From Rhizobium sp. Root483D2 (GTDB taxonomy: Bacteria; Pseudomonadota; Alphaproteobacteria; Rhizobiales; Rhizobiaceae): DNA of 64,000 bases. Positions 1 through 8,316 of the stretch are shown piece after piece; the first letter of the stretch is position 1; the number at the start of each line of letters is the position of its first letter. Made by a program: the position numbers and the translations under genes. Under the pieces are notes generated by a model that had not been told where the DNA came from, did no database searches, and saw only the letters and a list, made by a program, of their open reading frames with translations. The stretch spans positions 1,205 through 65,204 of the forward strand of contig NZ_LMFB01000005.1 in NCBI RefSeq assembly GCF_001426685.1. The letters are read 5' to 3'.

Positions 1-54
1 CCCCGAACAAGGCCGCGTGCACAAGTTCAACGACAAGGGGCTGGCAATCCGATG
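1..54 (+). CDS. 3' end of an unidentified gene (partial)
   Basis: The window opens inside a reading frame that runs 17 codons to a TGA at 52-54 and ends in the residues NDKGLAIR. The start lies outside the window. The fragment is too short to assign to a family. It is on the same strand as the sulfur operon that follows, but 275 bases and a strong inverted repeat separate the two, so it probably belongs to a different transcript. It could also be a chance open frame. Confidence 0.35.
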
Positions 55-87
55 ACACGGCTTACGGGGAAAAGCGCTCCGGTAGCG

Positions 88-126
88 TGTGCCCGGCCGC
101 AGCAAAAAAGGGACCGGCCGGGCACA
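88..126. repeat. 12-bp perfect inverted repeat, possible terminator stem
   Basis: TGTGCCCGGCCG at 88-99 is the exact reverse complement of CGGCCGGGCACA at 115-126, with a 15-base loop containing an A-run. It lies 33 bases after the stop of the upstream partial gene. There is no T-tract after the stem on either strand, so it is not a classical intrinsic terminator. It may be a transcript-end hairpin or a REP-like element. Confidence 0.55.
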
Positions 127-208
127 AAATGTTTGGCCGGGTGAGCCTTGCAAGCATGAACAACCAGCGGCTGTCCGGCCATGGCTGAGCGGCGATATAA
201 ATGGAATT

Positions 209-256
209 GGATTTCCTTATTTAGATTATAAAAAACATAGATTATCTGTATTTGCG
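209..256 (+). promoter_or_regulatory. AT-rich upstream element shared with ssuD
   Basis: This block contains GGATTTCCTT (209-218), then an A-rich stretch, then ATAGAT (237-242) and TTTGCG (251-256). It includes the dyad AGATTATCT and an ATA-N9-TAT pattern of the kind LysR-type regulators bind. The end of the block is 73 bases before the ATG at 330. The same blocks in the same order occur before ssuD at 45309-45353, 72 bases from its ATG. Role as promoter/operator is inferred from position and repetition. Confidence 0.5.
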
Positions 257-329
257 CGGATTTGCGGCTATTTTGTTCCGGCTTTGGCGGTGTTTTCAAC
301 CGCCGCCTGTCTGGAAACTGGAGATATCC

Positions 330-1745
330 ATGGCCCGTCAAATTCGCTTCAACGCTTTCGACATGAACTGCGTTGGCCACCAATCGCCGGGATTGTGGTC
401 GCATCCGCGCGACCGGTCATGGAAATACAAGGACCTCGACTACTGGCAGGATCTCGCCCGCACGCTCGAGCGCGGCGTCTTCGATGGCATCTTCATTGCC
501 GATGTCATCGGCTACTATGATGTCTACAAGGGCACCAATTATCACGCGATCCATCAGGCGGCGCAGATCCCGGTCAACGACCCGCTGCAGCTCGCAGCAC
601 CCATCGCGCTCGCCACCGAACATCTCGGCATCGGCATCACCGCATCGACCTCGTTCGAGCACCCCTACACCTTTGCCCGCCGGCTGGCGACGGCCGATCA
701 TCACACCAAGGGCCGTGTCGGCTGGAACATCGTCACGTCCTATCTGGAAAGCGGCGCCAAGAATATCGGTCAGGGCGGGCTGCGCGGCCATGACAACCGC
801 TACGAGGTCGCCACCGAATATGTCGAGGTGCTCTACAAGCTGTTCGAGGGCAGCTGGGAGGAGGGGGCGGTTTTGCGCGATCGCGAGAACCGCATCTTCA
901 CCGACCCCAGCAAGGTCCACGAAATCGGCCACAAGGGCAAATATTTCGATGTGCCCGGCTATCACCTCAGCGAGCCGTCGCCGCAGCGCACCCCGGTTCT
1001 CTACCAGGCGGGCGCTTCAGGTCCGGGCAAGACATTCGCCGCCGGTCATGCCGAGTGCATCTTCGTCGCCGCACCGACGAAATCGGTGCTCAAGGGCTAT
1101 GTCGCCGACATCCGCGAACGCATTGCCCAGGCCGGGCGCGATCCGAAGAAGGTGTTCATCTACACGCTGATCACCATCATCACCGACGAAACCGAAGAGA
1201 AAGCGCAAAAGAAGTTCGAGGAGTACAAGAGCTACGTCTCCTATGACGGCTCGCTCACCTTCATGTCCGGCTGGAGCGGCATCGATTTCGGCCAGTACGC
1301 GCCGACGGACGTGGTCAAGAAGATCGAGACCAACGCCATCCATTCCTTTGTCGAACATATTGCCGGTGGCGATACGTCGTGGACGATCGACGAGCTTGCG
1401 CAGTTTGGCGGCATCGGTGGCATGGGGCCCGTCTTCGTCGGCTCGCCTGAGCGGATTGCCGATATCCTGCAGGAATGGGTCGAAGATACCGGTGTCGATG
1501 GGTTCAACATCGCCTATGCGGTGACACCCGACAGTTTCGAGGATGTCGTCGGCCATATCGTGCCGGAACTGCAAAAGCGCGGCGCCTATCCCACCGCTTA
1601 CAAGCCGGGCACGCTGAGAGAAAAGCTCTTTGGCGATGGCCCCTATCTGCCCAAGACCCATCCGGCCGACGGCTACCGTGACATCGAGGCGGTCAAGGCG
1701 CGCCAGCTGCAAGGCGAGCCCAAGCTGAAGACGGTGGGTGCGTGA
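330..1745 (+). CDS. FMN-dependent monooxygenase, DszA/NtaA/SnaA family
   Basis: The 471-residue product is a luciferase-like, FMNH2-dependent monooxygenase of the group that includes dibenzothiophene-sulfone monooxygenase DszA and nitrilotriacetate monooxygenase NtaA. It has the family's N-terminal GLWSHPRD stretch, the GWNIVTS core motif at 131-137 and a conserved GKYFDVPGYH segment. ATG 330 is chosen because GGAG at 320-323 sits six bases upstream; the frame stays open further upstream. The stop overlaps the next start (TGATG). The operon joins it to a DszC-like flavoprotein and a MetNIQ transporter, so the substrate is probably an organosulfur compound used as a sulfur source. A separate flavin reductase must supply FMNH2; none is visible in the operon. 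Confidence 0.85.
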   Translation: MARQIRFNAFDMNCVGHQSPGLWSHPRDRSWKYKDLDYWQDLARTLERGVFDGIFIADVIGYYDVYKGTNYHAIHQAAQIPVNDPLQLAAPIALATEHLGIGITASTSFEHPYTFARRLATADHHTKGRVGWNIVTSYLESGAKNIGQGGLRGHDNRYEVATEYVEVLYKLFEGSWEEGAVLRDRENRIFTDPSKVHEIGHKGKYFDVPGYHLSEPSPQRTPVLYQAGASGPGKTFAAGHAECIFVAAPTKSVLKGYVADIRERIAQAGRDPKKVFIYTLITIITDETEEKAQKKFEEYKSYVSYDGSLTFMSGWSGIDFGQYAPTDVVKKIETNAIHSFVEHIAGGDTSWTIDELAQFGGIGGMGPVFVGSPERIADILQEWVEDTGVDGFNIAYAVTPDSFEDVVGHIVPELQKRGAYPTAYKPGTLREKLFGDGPYLPKTHPADGYRDIEAVKARQLQGEPKLKTVGA

Positions 1746-3055
1746 TGGGGGACACACTTCTCGAACGCCACGCAAAACCGGCCGCAGGCCTTTACCATCA
1801 ACCGGAAACGAATGCAGGAACGTCAGTGAGCCAGGTCGATTTGGTATGGGGCGCCGGGCCAAGCCCGCGCTATGAAACACTGGCCGCAGGTTTCCGGCCG
1901 CTCTTTGCCCGCATCGCTGAAGGTGCGGTGCAACGCGAACTCGAGCGCGGCCTGCCGCATGAGCAGATCGGCTGGTTGAAACAGGCCGGTTTCGGAGCCT
2001 TGCGGCTTCCCGTTGCAGAAGGTGGGCAGGGGGCGACGCTGCCGGAATTTTTCAATCTTCTCATTGAGTTGTCGGAGGCGGATTCCAACATCACGCAGGC
2101 GCTTCGCGGTCATTTCGGCTTTGCCGAGGATATCGTCAACAAGGCCAGCGGCGCGTGGCGAACCCGTTGGACCGAACGCCTGGTGCGCGGCGAAATCGCC
2201 GGTAATGCCTGGACGGAAATCGGCGAGGCAAAGCAGGAAGGCTTTTCGACGCGCGTTTCCGGAAAAGACGGCAAACTGGTTCTGAACGGCACCAAATATT
2301 ACACGACAGGTTCGCTGTTTGCCGACTGGATCGATGTCGGAGCGAGCAATGAGGACGGGCAGGGCGTTGCCGTCTCCGTGCGCCGCCATGCCGACGGTGT
2401 CGAGGTGATCGACGACTGGGATGGTTTTGGCCAGACGCTGACGGCCAGCGGCACGACGACCTTCACCAATGTGCACATCTCAGCCGACGACGTCATCATC
2501 GACGAAGAGAAATTCCGGTATTCCGCCGCTTTCTACCAGCTGGTGCATCTGGCAACGCTCGCCGGGATCGGCCGTGCGCTGACCAATGATGTCTCAAAGG
2601 CCGTGGCTGAGCGCCGCCGGACCTATACCAATGCGGCCGGCCCCCGTTCGAGCCAGGACCCGCAGGTCCTGCAAATCGTCGGCCGGATCCGCAGCAACGC
2701 CTATGGCGCCAGCGCCATCGTCCTGCAGGCGGCGCAATCGCTGCAGCGGGCCTTCGATGCGCATTTTGCGGGTGATCCCGAAGCGGAGGAGACGGCAAAT
2801 GCCGTTGCCGAGCTGGAGACCGCCCAGGCACAGACCGTGGTTTCGACGCTCATTCTTGATGCAGCAACCATCGTCTTCGATGCGCTCGGCGCGTCGGCCA
2901 CCAAGAAGCCGTCAGGGCTTGACCGGCACTGGCGCAATGCGCGGACGCTCGCATCGCACAATCCGCGCATCTACAAGGACCGCATCATCGGCGATTTCTC
3001 CGTCAACGGCACCTTGCCGCCCTATCAGTGGCGCATTGGCCTGAGTGCGGTCTGA
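1745..3055 (+). CDS. acyl-CoA-dehydrogenase-like flavin monooxygenase, DszC/SfnB type
   Basis: The 436-residue protein has the acyl-CoA dehydrogenase fold (alpha N-domain, beta domain with WTEIGEA and TKYYTTGSLFADW, alpha C-domain). The pattern is that of DszC and SfnB, which oxygenate sulfur compounds rather than oxidise acyl-CoA. ATG 1745 overlaps the upstream stop as TGATG; a GTG at 1742 is an alternative. It is probably translationally coupled to the DszA-like gene and is followed after six bases by metN. Such ACAD/LLM pairs act in sequence on sulfides, sulfoxides, sulfones or sulfonates. The exact substrate cannot be read from sequence. Confidence 0.8.
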   Translation: MGDTLLERHAKPAAGLYHQPETNAGTSVSQVDLVWGAGPSPRYETLAAGFRPLFARIAEGAVQRELERGLPHEQIGWLKQAGFGALRLPVAEGGQGATLPEFFNLLIELSEADSNITQALRGHFGFAEDIVNKASGAWRTRWTERLVRGEIAGNAWTEIGEAKQEGFSTRVSGKDGKLVLNGTKYYTTGSLFADWIDVGASNEDGQGVAVSVRRHADGVEVIDDWDGFGQTLTASGTTTFTNVHISADDVIIDEEKFRYSAAFYQLVHLATLAGIGRALTNDVSKAVAERRRTYTNAAGPRSSQDPQVLQIVGRIRSNAYGASAIVLQAAQSLQRAFDAHFAGDPEAEETANAVAELETAQAQTVVSTLILDAATIVFDALGASATKKPSGLDRHWRNARTLASHNPRIYKDRIIGDFSVNGTLPPYQWRIGLSAV

Positions 3056-3061
3056 CCCGTC

Positions 3062-4159
3062 ATGATCACGCTCGAAAACATCAGGAAGGATTTTCCCGGA
3101 AAGACCGGGGCCGTCACGGCACTCGATGGCGTCAACCTTTCGATCGCCAAGGGAGAAATCTTCGGCATCATCGGCTCCTCCGGCGCTGGAAAATCCACGC
3201 TGGTCCGGCTGATCAATCTGCTGGAGCGCCCGACCGGCGGCGAGGTGATCGTCGACGGCCGCGCCGTGACGGATTTCAAGGGCGGGGACCTGCGGGATTT
3301 GCGCCGTCAGATCGGCATGGTGTTTCAGCATTTCAATTTGCTCAGCGCCCGCACGGTCTTCGGCAATGTCGCCTATCCGCTGGAACTGACCGGCGAATAC
3401 GGCCGCCACGAGATTGCGGACAAGGTCAAAACCTTGCTGGCGCGGGTCGGGCTTGAAGCCCATGCGCAAAAATATCCGCGGCAATTGTCGGGCGGCCAGA
3501 AGCAGCGGGTGGGGATCGCCCGCGCCCTTGCCTGCGCGCCGAAAGTTCTTCTGTGCGACGAGGCGACCAGCGCGCTCGACCCGCAGACCACGGGCTCGGT
3601 GCTTGAGCTTTTGCGGCAGATCAACCGCGACCTCGGCGTGACCATCGTGCTCATTACCCATGAGATGGATATCGTTCGCCGCACCTGCGATCGTGTCGCG
3701 GTCCTCGACCATGGGCGGGTTGTCGAGACAGGGCCGGTCACGCAGGTCTTCCTGCATCCGCAACACGAGGCGACGTTGAAACTGGTGCGGGAAGCCGAAC
3801 CCGATGGCGGGCTTTTGAGCAATATCGCAGCCGCCGGCGTGTCGGGGCGGATCGTGCGGCTGACATTCCTCAACGATGCGGCGCGCAAGCCGCTGCTTGG
3901 CAAGATTGCCCGCGAACACGGCGCCGATTACCAGATCCTCGCCGGCCGGGTGGGCAATATCCGCGACACCCCCTATGCGCAATTCACCGTGTCGCTCTCC
4001 GGGCAGGATGTCGCGGGCGCCATTGCCGGATTGCGCGCCGGCGGCGTCACGGTCGAAGTCCATGGCGGTGAGCTCCATGACGCGGATGGGGAAAAGAGGC
4101 CTTCGCTGACGCCCTTGCCGGCTCTGCACAGGGACGGAGGCCTTCGTCATGTCGTTTGA
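3062..4159 (+). CDS. metN: MetN-type ABC transporter ATPase with NIL domain
   Basis: The 365-residue ATPase has Walker A GSSGAGKST (38-46), the signature LSGGQKQR (142-149) and Walker B LLCDEATS (163-170). A C-terminal ACT-like NIL domain (about 265-345) gives substrate-dependent inhibition in MetN of other bacteria. It would energise the permease encoded by the next gene, which overlaps it by 11 bases. By family this is a methionine importer. Its position in one operon with two sulfur-oxygenating flavoproteins suggests a methionine-like or other organosulfur substrate here. Confidence 0.9.
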   Translation: MITLENIRKDFPGKTGAVTALDGVNLSIAKGEIFGIIGSSGAGKSTLVRLINLLERPTGGEVIVDGRAVTDFKGGDLRDLRRQIGMVFQHFNLLSARTVFGNVAYPLELTGEYGRHEIADKVKTLLARVGLEAHAQKYPRQLSGGQKQRVGIARALACAPKVLLCDEATSALDPQTTGSVLELLRQINRDLGVTIVLITHEMDIVRRTCDRVAVLDHGRVVETGPVTQVFLHPQHEATLKLVREAEPDGGLLSNIAAAGVSGRIVRLTFLNDAARKPLLGKIAREHGADYQILAGRVGNIRDTPYAQFTVSLSGQDVAGAIAGLRAGGVTVEVHGGELHDADGEKRPSLTPLPALHRDGGLRHVV

Positions 4160-4808
4160 GAACCTCTACTGGGCCGATATCGTCAAGGCCCTGTCGCAAA
4201 CGCTGGCCATGGTCGGGGGCGCGCTGTCCTTGACGGTGCTTCTGGGGCTGCCTCTGGGAATTCTCCTATATCTGACCGGACGCCAGCAGATCTTTTCGCA
4301 GCCGCTTGCCTATGGCGGTCTGTCCTTCGTCCTGAACATCATTCGCTCCGTCCCCTTCATCATCCTTCTGATTGTCCTGATGCCCATTACGGTGATCGTC
4401 ACCGGTACGTCGCTTGGCATTCGCGGCGTGATCTTTCCACTGGTGATCGGCACGGCTCCCTTCTTTGCGCGGCTGGTCGAGACGGCGCTGCGCGAGGTCG
4501 ATGGAGGGATTATCGAGGCGAGCCAGGCGATGGGCGCCTCTACCACGCAGACGATTTTCCGCGCGGTCCTGCCGGAGGCCCTGCCGAGCCTTCTGGCTGC
4601 GGTGACCGTCACGGCGATCGTTCTGGTCGATTACACCGCCATGTCCGGCGCGATCGGCGGCGGCGGTCTTGGAGACCTGGCGATCCGCTATGGCTATCAC
4701 CGCTTCCAGACGGAAATCATGCTGGTCTGCGTGGTCATCCTCATCGTCTTCGTCCAACTCATCCAGGCGGCCGGCAACCGGCTCGTCTCCCACTTTTCCC
4801 GAAAATGA
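4149..4808 (+). CDS. metI: MetI-type ABC transporter permease
   Basis: The 219-residue inner-membrane protein has about five hydrophobic segments and the permease EAA loop (EASQAMGASTTQ near residue 125) that contacts the ATPase. Length and motif fit MetI. It overlaps metN by 11 bases and is followed closely by metQ, so the three are one transcription unit with the monooxygenase genes. Confidence 0.9.
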   Translation: MSFENLYWADIVKALSQTLAMVGGALSLTVLLGLPLGILLYLTGRQQIFSQPLAYGGLSFVLNIIRSVPFIILLIVLMPITVIVTGTSLGIRGVIFPLVIGTAPFFARLVETALREVDGGIIEASQAMGASTTQTIFRAVLPEALPSLLAAVTVTAIVLVDYTAMSGAIGGGGLGDLAIRYGYHRFQTEIMLVCVVILIVFVQLIQAAGNRLVSHFSRK

Positions 4809-4828
4809 ACCCATATAGGAGGATACGC

Positions 4829-5641
4829 ATGCGCATTCTGAAAACTCTGACCTTCGCGGCCGCTATGGCATTCGGCCTGTCGCAGGCGGCAAAGGCTGCC
4901 GATACGCTCATCGTCGGCGCGACCGCCATTCCGCACGCGGAAATCCTTGAATTCGTCAAGCCGATCGTCGCCAAGGAAGGCCTCGACCTCGATATCCGCG
5001 TCTTTACCGATTATATCCAGCCGAATGCGCAGCTCGTTTCCGGCGAACTCGACGCCAATTATTACCAGTACCGGCCGTTCCTCAACGATTACAACAAGGA
5101 GCGCGGAACGGGTCTCGTCCCGATCGTTCCGGTTCACATCGAGCCGTTCGTCGCCTATTCCACCAAGATCAGCGCGATCGACCAACTGGCCGATGGCGCG
5201 ACGGTGGCGATCCCCAACGACCCCGTCAACGGCGGGCGTGGCTTGCTGCTGTTGCAAAAGCTCGGGCTGATCAAGGTCAGCGGCAAGCCGGAACTCACCT
5301 CGCCGGACGACAAGCTGCCGACCCTCAAGGACGTGGTGGACAACCCCAAGAACCTGAAGATCGTCGAGCTTGAATCGGCACTTTTGCCGCGCGCACTGGG
5401 CGAAGTCGATCTCGGCGCGCTGAACGGCAATTATGTGTTCGAGGCCAAGCTTGATCTGTCCAAGGCGCTGCTGATCGATCGCGGCCAGGATGGCTACAAT
5501 GTCTGGAGCGAATATCTGGTCACGCGTCCGGAAACCAAGGATGATCCGCGGATTGCAAAGCTTGCAAAGGCCTTGAACAGCGCCGAAACGCGCAAGTTTA
5601 TCGAGGACCGTTACAAGGGCCAGATCGTCGCTGCCTTCTGA
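4829..5641 (+). CDS. metQ: MetQ/NlpA-family substrate-binding protein
   Basis: The 270-residue periplasmic binding protein begins with a signal peptide, MRILKTLTF followed by a hydrophobic stretch to AAKA|ADT. The ATG at 4829 has an excellent AGGAGG at 4817-4822, preferable to the ATG at 4805 that overlaps metI. The mature part has the family's YYQYRPFLNDYN and NDPVNGGRGLLLLQ segments. No lipobox cysteine is present, so this copy appears to be a soluble periplasmic protein, unlike the lipid-anchored MetQ of many bacteria. A terminator follows at 5661. Confidence 0.88.
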   Translation: MRILKTLTFAAAMAFGLSQAAKAADTLIVGATAIPHAEILEFVKPIVAKEGLDLDIRVFTDYIQPNAQLVSGELDANYYQYRPFLNDYNKERGTGLVPIVPVHIEPFVAYSTKISAIDQLADGATVAIPNDPVNGGRGLLLLQKLGLIKVSGKPELTSPDDKLPTLKDVVDNPKNLKIVELESALLPRALGEVDLGALNGNYVFEAKLDLSKALLIDRGQDGYNVWSEYLVTRPETKDDPRIAKLAKALNSAETRKFIEDRYKGQIVAAF

Positions 5642-5660
5642 TTTAACGCGGCCTTACGAA

Positions 5661-5692
5661 CCTGGCGGTGCTTCTGGCTCCGCCAGGGTTTT
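5661..5692 (+). terminator. intrinsic terminator after metQ
   Basis: CCTGGCGG (5661-5668) pairs with CCGCCAGG (5680-5687) around an 11-base loop and is followed by GTTTT. It lies 19 bases after the metQ stop and before sfnB, so the operon starting at 330 probably ends or is attenuated here. Confidence 0.7.
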
Positions 5693-5724
5693 CACGATGC
5701 AACACCAGCCAAAGACGGTTTTCC

Positions 5725-6990
5725 ATGAGTAACTCTGCCACTGCCGCAGCCATTCTCGCAACACCCCTGCTGCCGGGTGACACCGGATGGGTTCCGGCAA
5801 AACCGGCTATTGCGGCCCACGTGATCCGTGACGATGCCGAGGCACTTGCCGTCGCAGCACAGCTCAAGCCACTGTTTGCGGCCGAGGCGGTCGAGCGGGA
5901 CCGCGAGCGGCGGTTGCCTTTTGCCGAGGTCGATCTGTTTTCGCAAAGCGGGCTTTGGGGCATCACCATTCCCAAGGCGTATGGCGGCGCCGGCGTATCC
6001 CAGGTCATGCTTGCCAAGGTCTTTGCGACGCTGGCATCCGGCGACCCCTCCTTGACCCAGATCGCCCAGAACAGCTTCGAAATCATCGATGTGATCCGGT
6101 TGACCGGAAGCGAAGCGCAGAAACGCGATCTTTTCGGCAAGGTGCTGGCCGGGCAGCGGCTCGGCAATGCGTTTTCGGAATTCAAGGGCAAGAATGTCGA
6201 GGCCTTCGAGACGACCTTGAAGGCGCATGGCGACGGCTATGCCGTTCAAGGCCAGAAATTCTATTCGACCGGGGCGCTGTTTGCCCATCTCGTCCCCATC
6301 GTCGCGCTTGATGAGGACGGGCATGTGGTGGTCGCCGTCGCCGACCGCGATGCACCCGGCCTCACGGTCGTCAACGACTGGTCCGCCTTTGGGCAGCGGA
6401 CGACTGCGAGTGGCACGGTCATTATCGACAATGTCCTCGTCGATGCCGCGCGCGTCCTGCCAGCGCATATCGTTTATGAACATCCAAGCGCTGTCGGACC
6501 GCAGAGCCAGCTGATCCACGCGGCCATCGATGCGGGCATCGCCAGAGGCGCTATCGAAGCGACCATAGACCTCGTTCGCAATCATGCGCGTCCATGGATC
6601 GATAGCGGCCAGGCGCGCGCCTCGGATGATCCCTATACGATTGCGGCAATCGGCGATCTGAAAATCAAGCTGCATGCCGCCGAGGCCCTGTTGGAGCGCG
6701 CCGGCCTGCAACTCGATGCCACGATCGCTGAGGTCAGCGAGGAGACGATCGGTCTGGCCAAGATCGCGGTTGCCGAAGCCAAGGTGCTGAGCACGGATAT
6801 TGCGCTGCTTGCCTCGTCCAAACTGTTCGAACTTGCCGGAACGCGCTCGACGCTGGGCGTGCACAATCTCGACCGTTTCTGGCGCGACGCGCGCACCCAC
6901 ACGCTGCACGATCCCGTGCGCTGGAAACTGCACGCGATCGGCCAGTTCTATCTCAACGACATCCAGCCGCCGCTGCATTCCTGGATTTGA
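5725..6990 (+). CDS. sfnB: SfnB-family sulfur acquisition flavoprotein
   Basis: The 421-residue protein is an acyl-CoA-dehydrogenase-fold oxidoreductase. It closely follows the SfnB pattern, with PKAYGGAGVS, AQNSFEIIDVIR, GNAFSEFKGKN and GQKFYSTGALFAHL in order. SfnB proteins belong to sulfur-starvation regulons and act with sulfone or sulfonate utilisation genes. ATG 5725 gives the usual N-terminus; the frame is open upstream to 5668. It is a paralogue of the gene at 1745. It stands after a terminator, so it may be transcribed by read-through or from a weak promoter. It converges on the lacI-type gene with 25 bases between. Confidence 0.85.
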   Translation: MSNSATAAAILATPLLPGDTGWVPAKPAIAAHVIRDDAEALAVAAQLKPLFAAEAVERDRERRLPFAEVDLFSQSGLWGITIPKAYGGAGVSQVMLAKVFATLASGDPSLTQIAQNSFEIIDVIRLTGSEAQKRDLFGKVLAGQRLGNAFSEFKGKNVEAFETTLKAHGDGYAVQGQKFYSTGALFAHLVPIVALDEDGHVVVAVADRDAPGLTVVNDWSAFGQRTTASGTVIIDNVLVDAARVLPAHIVYEHPSAVGPQSQLIHAAIDAGIARGAIEATIDLVRNHARPWIDSGQARASDDPYTIAAIGDLKIKLHAAEALLERAGLQLDATIAEVSEETIGLAKIAVAEAKVLSTDIALLASSKLFELAGTRSTLGVHNLDRFWRDARTHTLHDPVRWKLHAIGQFYLNDIQPPLHSWI

Positions 6991-7015
6991 CGGAGCGGGC
7001 GGGTCGGAATTTTGC

Positions 7016-8041
7016 TCAGAGGTTTTCTTTCAGCAGAACCTCAATCCGGATCTTTTCCTGGGCGGCAATCGGGTCGCGCAAGTCGGCGCGGGCGCGCATG
7101 ATGCGCACGGCACTGCGCACCGCGTGGCCGGGGTCCTGCGCAATGATGGCGTCGATGCGTCCGGTGCGCAGGGCTTCCTCGCTGAACGGCGTGCGCTCAT
7201 GAACGACGACGGTGACCTTTTGCAGGTCGGCGTGCTCTGAGATCGCCGAGACCGGGATGCGGCTTTCCGGGCTCATCACATAGGCCGCCCTGATATCATG
7301 GTGACGCGCAACGACATTTTGAATGATCGCGGCGGCCCGGCTCCTATCCCCATAGGTTTCAAGTGATGGCAGGGCGCGCAGATGCGGAAACTGTTCGTTG
7401 ATGATGCTGTCGAACCCGCGGCGGCGCTCGATACTGTCGCGCGCCACCATGGTTTCGGCGACGATCATGATCTTGCCGGGCTCTTTGCCGAGAAAGCGGC
7501 CGATGATCCGGCCGGCCGTGGCGCCTGCGGCGAAATTGTCGACGCCGACAAAATCGGCGGTTTTCAATTTTTCCTGGCCGGATAGAAATTGCACAAGATG
7601 AATGCCGCGTGTCATCAGACGGCTTAAAGCGTCGCGCACCTGTGGCGATTCCGGGGCCATCACGGCGACGCCATCCACCTCTTCGGTTTCGATCGCCGCC
7701 AGATGCCGCGACAGTTGGTAGGGATCGTCGGTCGCAATCTGATCGACAGTGATCTCGGTCAGATCGGACTTGAGCGTCCGGCTGGCTTCCCCGACGCGGT
7801 TCAACAGTTCCAGCAGGTACTGGTCTCCCTTGCTGGGCAGGACGAAGCGGAACCGGTAGATCTTGTTGCGGGCAAGGGCCACGGCCGCAAGATTGCGGAC
7901 AAAACCAATTTTTTCAATGGCTTCCTGAACCCGCCGCGAGGCTCGGGCACTGACATTCGGCCTGTCGTTCAGCACCCGGTCGACAGTTGCCAGGCTGACG
8001 CCGGCGGCTTCCGCCAGATCCTTCGCGGTGGGTCGTATCAT
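7016..8041 (-). CDS. LacI-family transcriptional regulator
   Basis: The 341-residue protein has an N-terminal LacI helix-turn-helix (TAKDLAEAAGVS, recognition helix SLATVDRVLN), the hinge, and a periplasmic-binding-protein-like effector domain. It diverges from the ABC/kinase operon at 8317. Two copies of a 16-bp palindrome lie between the two genes, which fits a local repressor that senses the transported compound or its product. The effector is unknown. Confidence 0.92.
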   Translation of the reverse strand: MIRPTAKDLAEAAGVSLATVDRVLNDRPNVSARASRRVQEAIEKIGFVRNLAAVALARNKIYRFRFVLPSKGDQYLLELLNRVGEASRTLKSDLTEITVDQIATDDPYQLSRHLAAIETEEVDGVAVMAPESPQVRDALSRLMTRGIHLVQFLSGQEKLKTADFVGVDNFAAGATAGRIIGRFLGKEPGKIMIVAETMVARDSIERRRGFDSIINEQFPHLRALPSLETYGDRSRAAAIIQNVVARHHDIRAAYVMSPESRIPVSAISEHADLQKVTVVVHERTPFSEEALRTGRIDAIIAQDPGHAVRSAVRIMRARADLRDPIAAQEKIRIEVLLKENL

Positions 8042-8112
8042 CGAATGTCTTTCCGTTTCTCACGCATCGTCCACCGCCGTTTTCCAACAGTTTGCGCAAA
8101 AAAGCAAGAAAT

Positions 8113-8128
8113 TGAAGTGCGCACCTCA
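8113..8128. promoter_or_regulatory. upstream operator for the LacI-type regulator
   Basis: TGAAGTGCGCACCTCA differs by one base from the perfect palindrome at 8143-8158. The two copies are 30 bp apart centre to centre, close to three helical turns, which allows binding on the same face of the DNA. It lies between the divergent regulator and its presumed target operon. Confidence 0.75.
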
Positions 8129-8136
8129 AAATCATC

Positions 8137-8166
8137 TTGCATTGAGGTGCGCACCTCAGTTATACC
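8137..8166 (+). promoter_or_regulatory. operon promoter with operator in the spacer
   Basis: TTGCAT (8137-8142) and TTATAC (8160-8165) form a sigma-70-like promoter with a 17-bp spacer. The perfect palindrome TGAGGTGCGCACCTCA (8143-8158) fills that spacer, so a bound LacI-family dimer would block RNA polymerase directly. The transcript would have a leader of about 145 bases before the strong AGGGAGGAG site at the binding-protein gene. Confidence 0.75.
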
Positions 8167-8316
8167 ATCCTAACGACGGCGGCACAGACGGTCGATGGAC
8201 TGCGAAGCCGGATGTTGGAGGGAGGGCTGGCTTTTGAGCCGGTCTTGAATAGTGCTCGAGGAGAGCATTCAGACACATGCCGATGGAGGTCGGAGTGTCA
8301 CTAGGGAGGAGATTTC

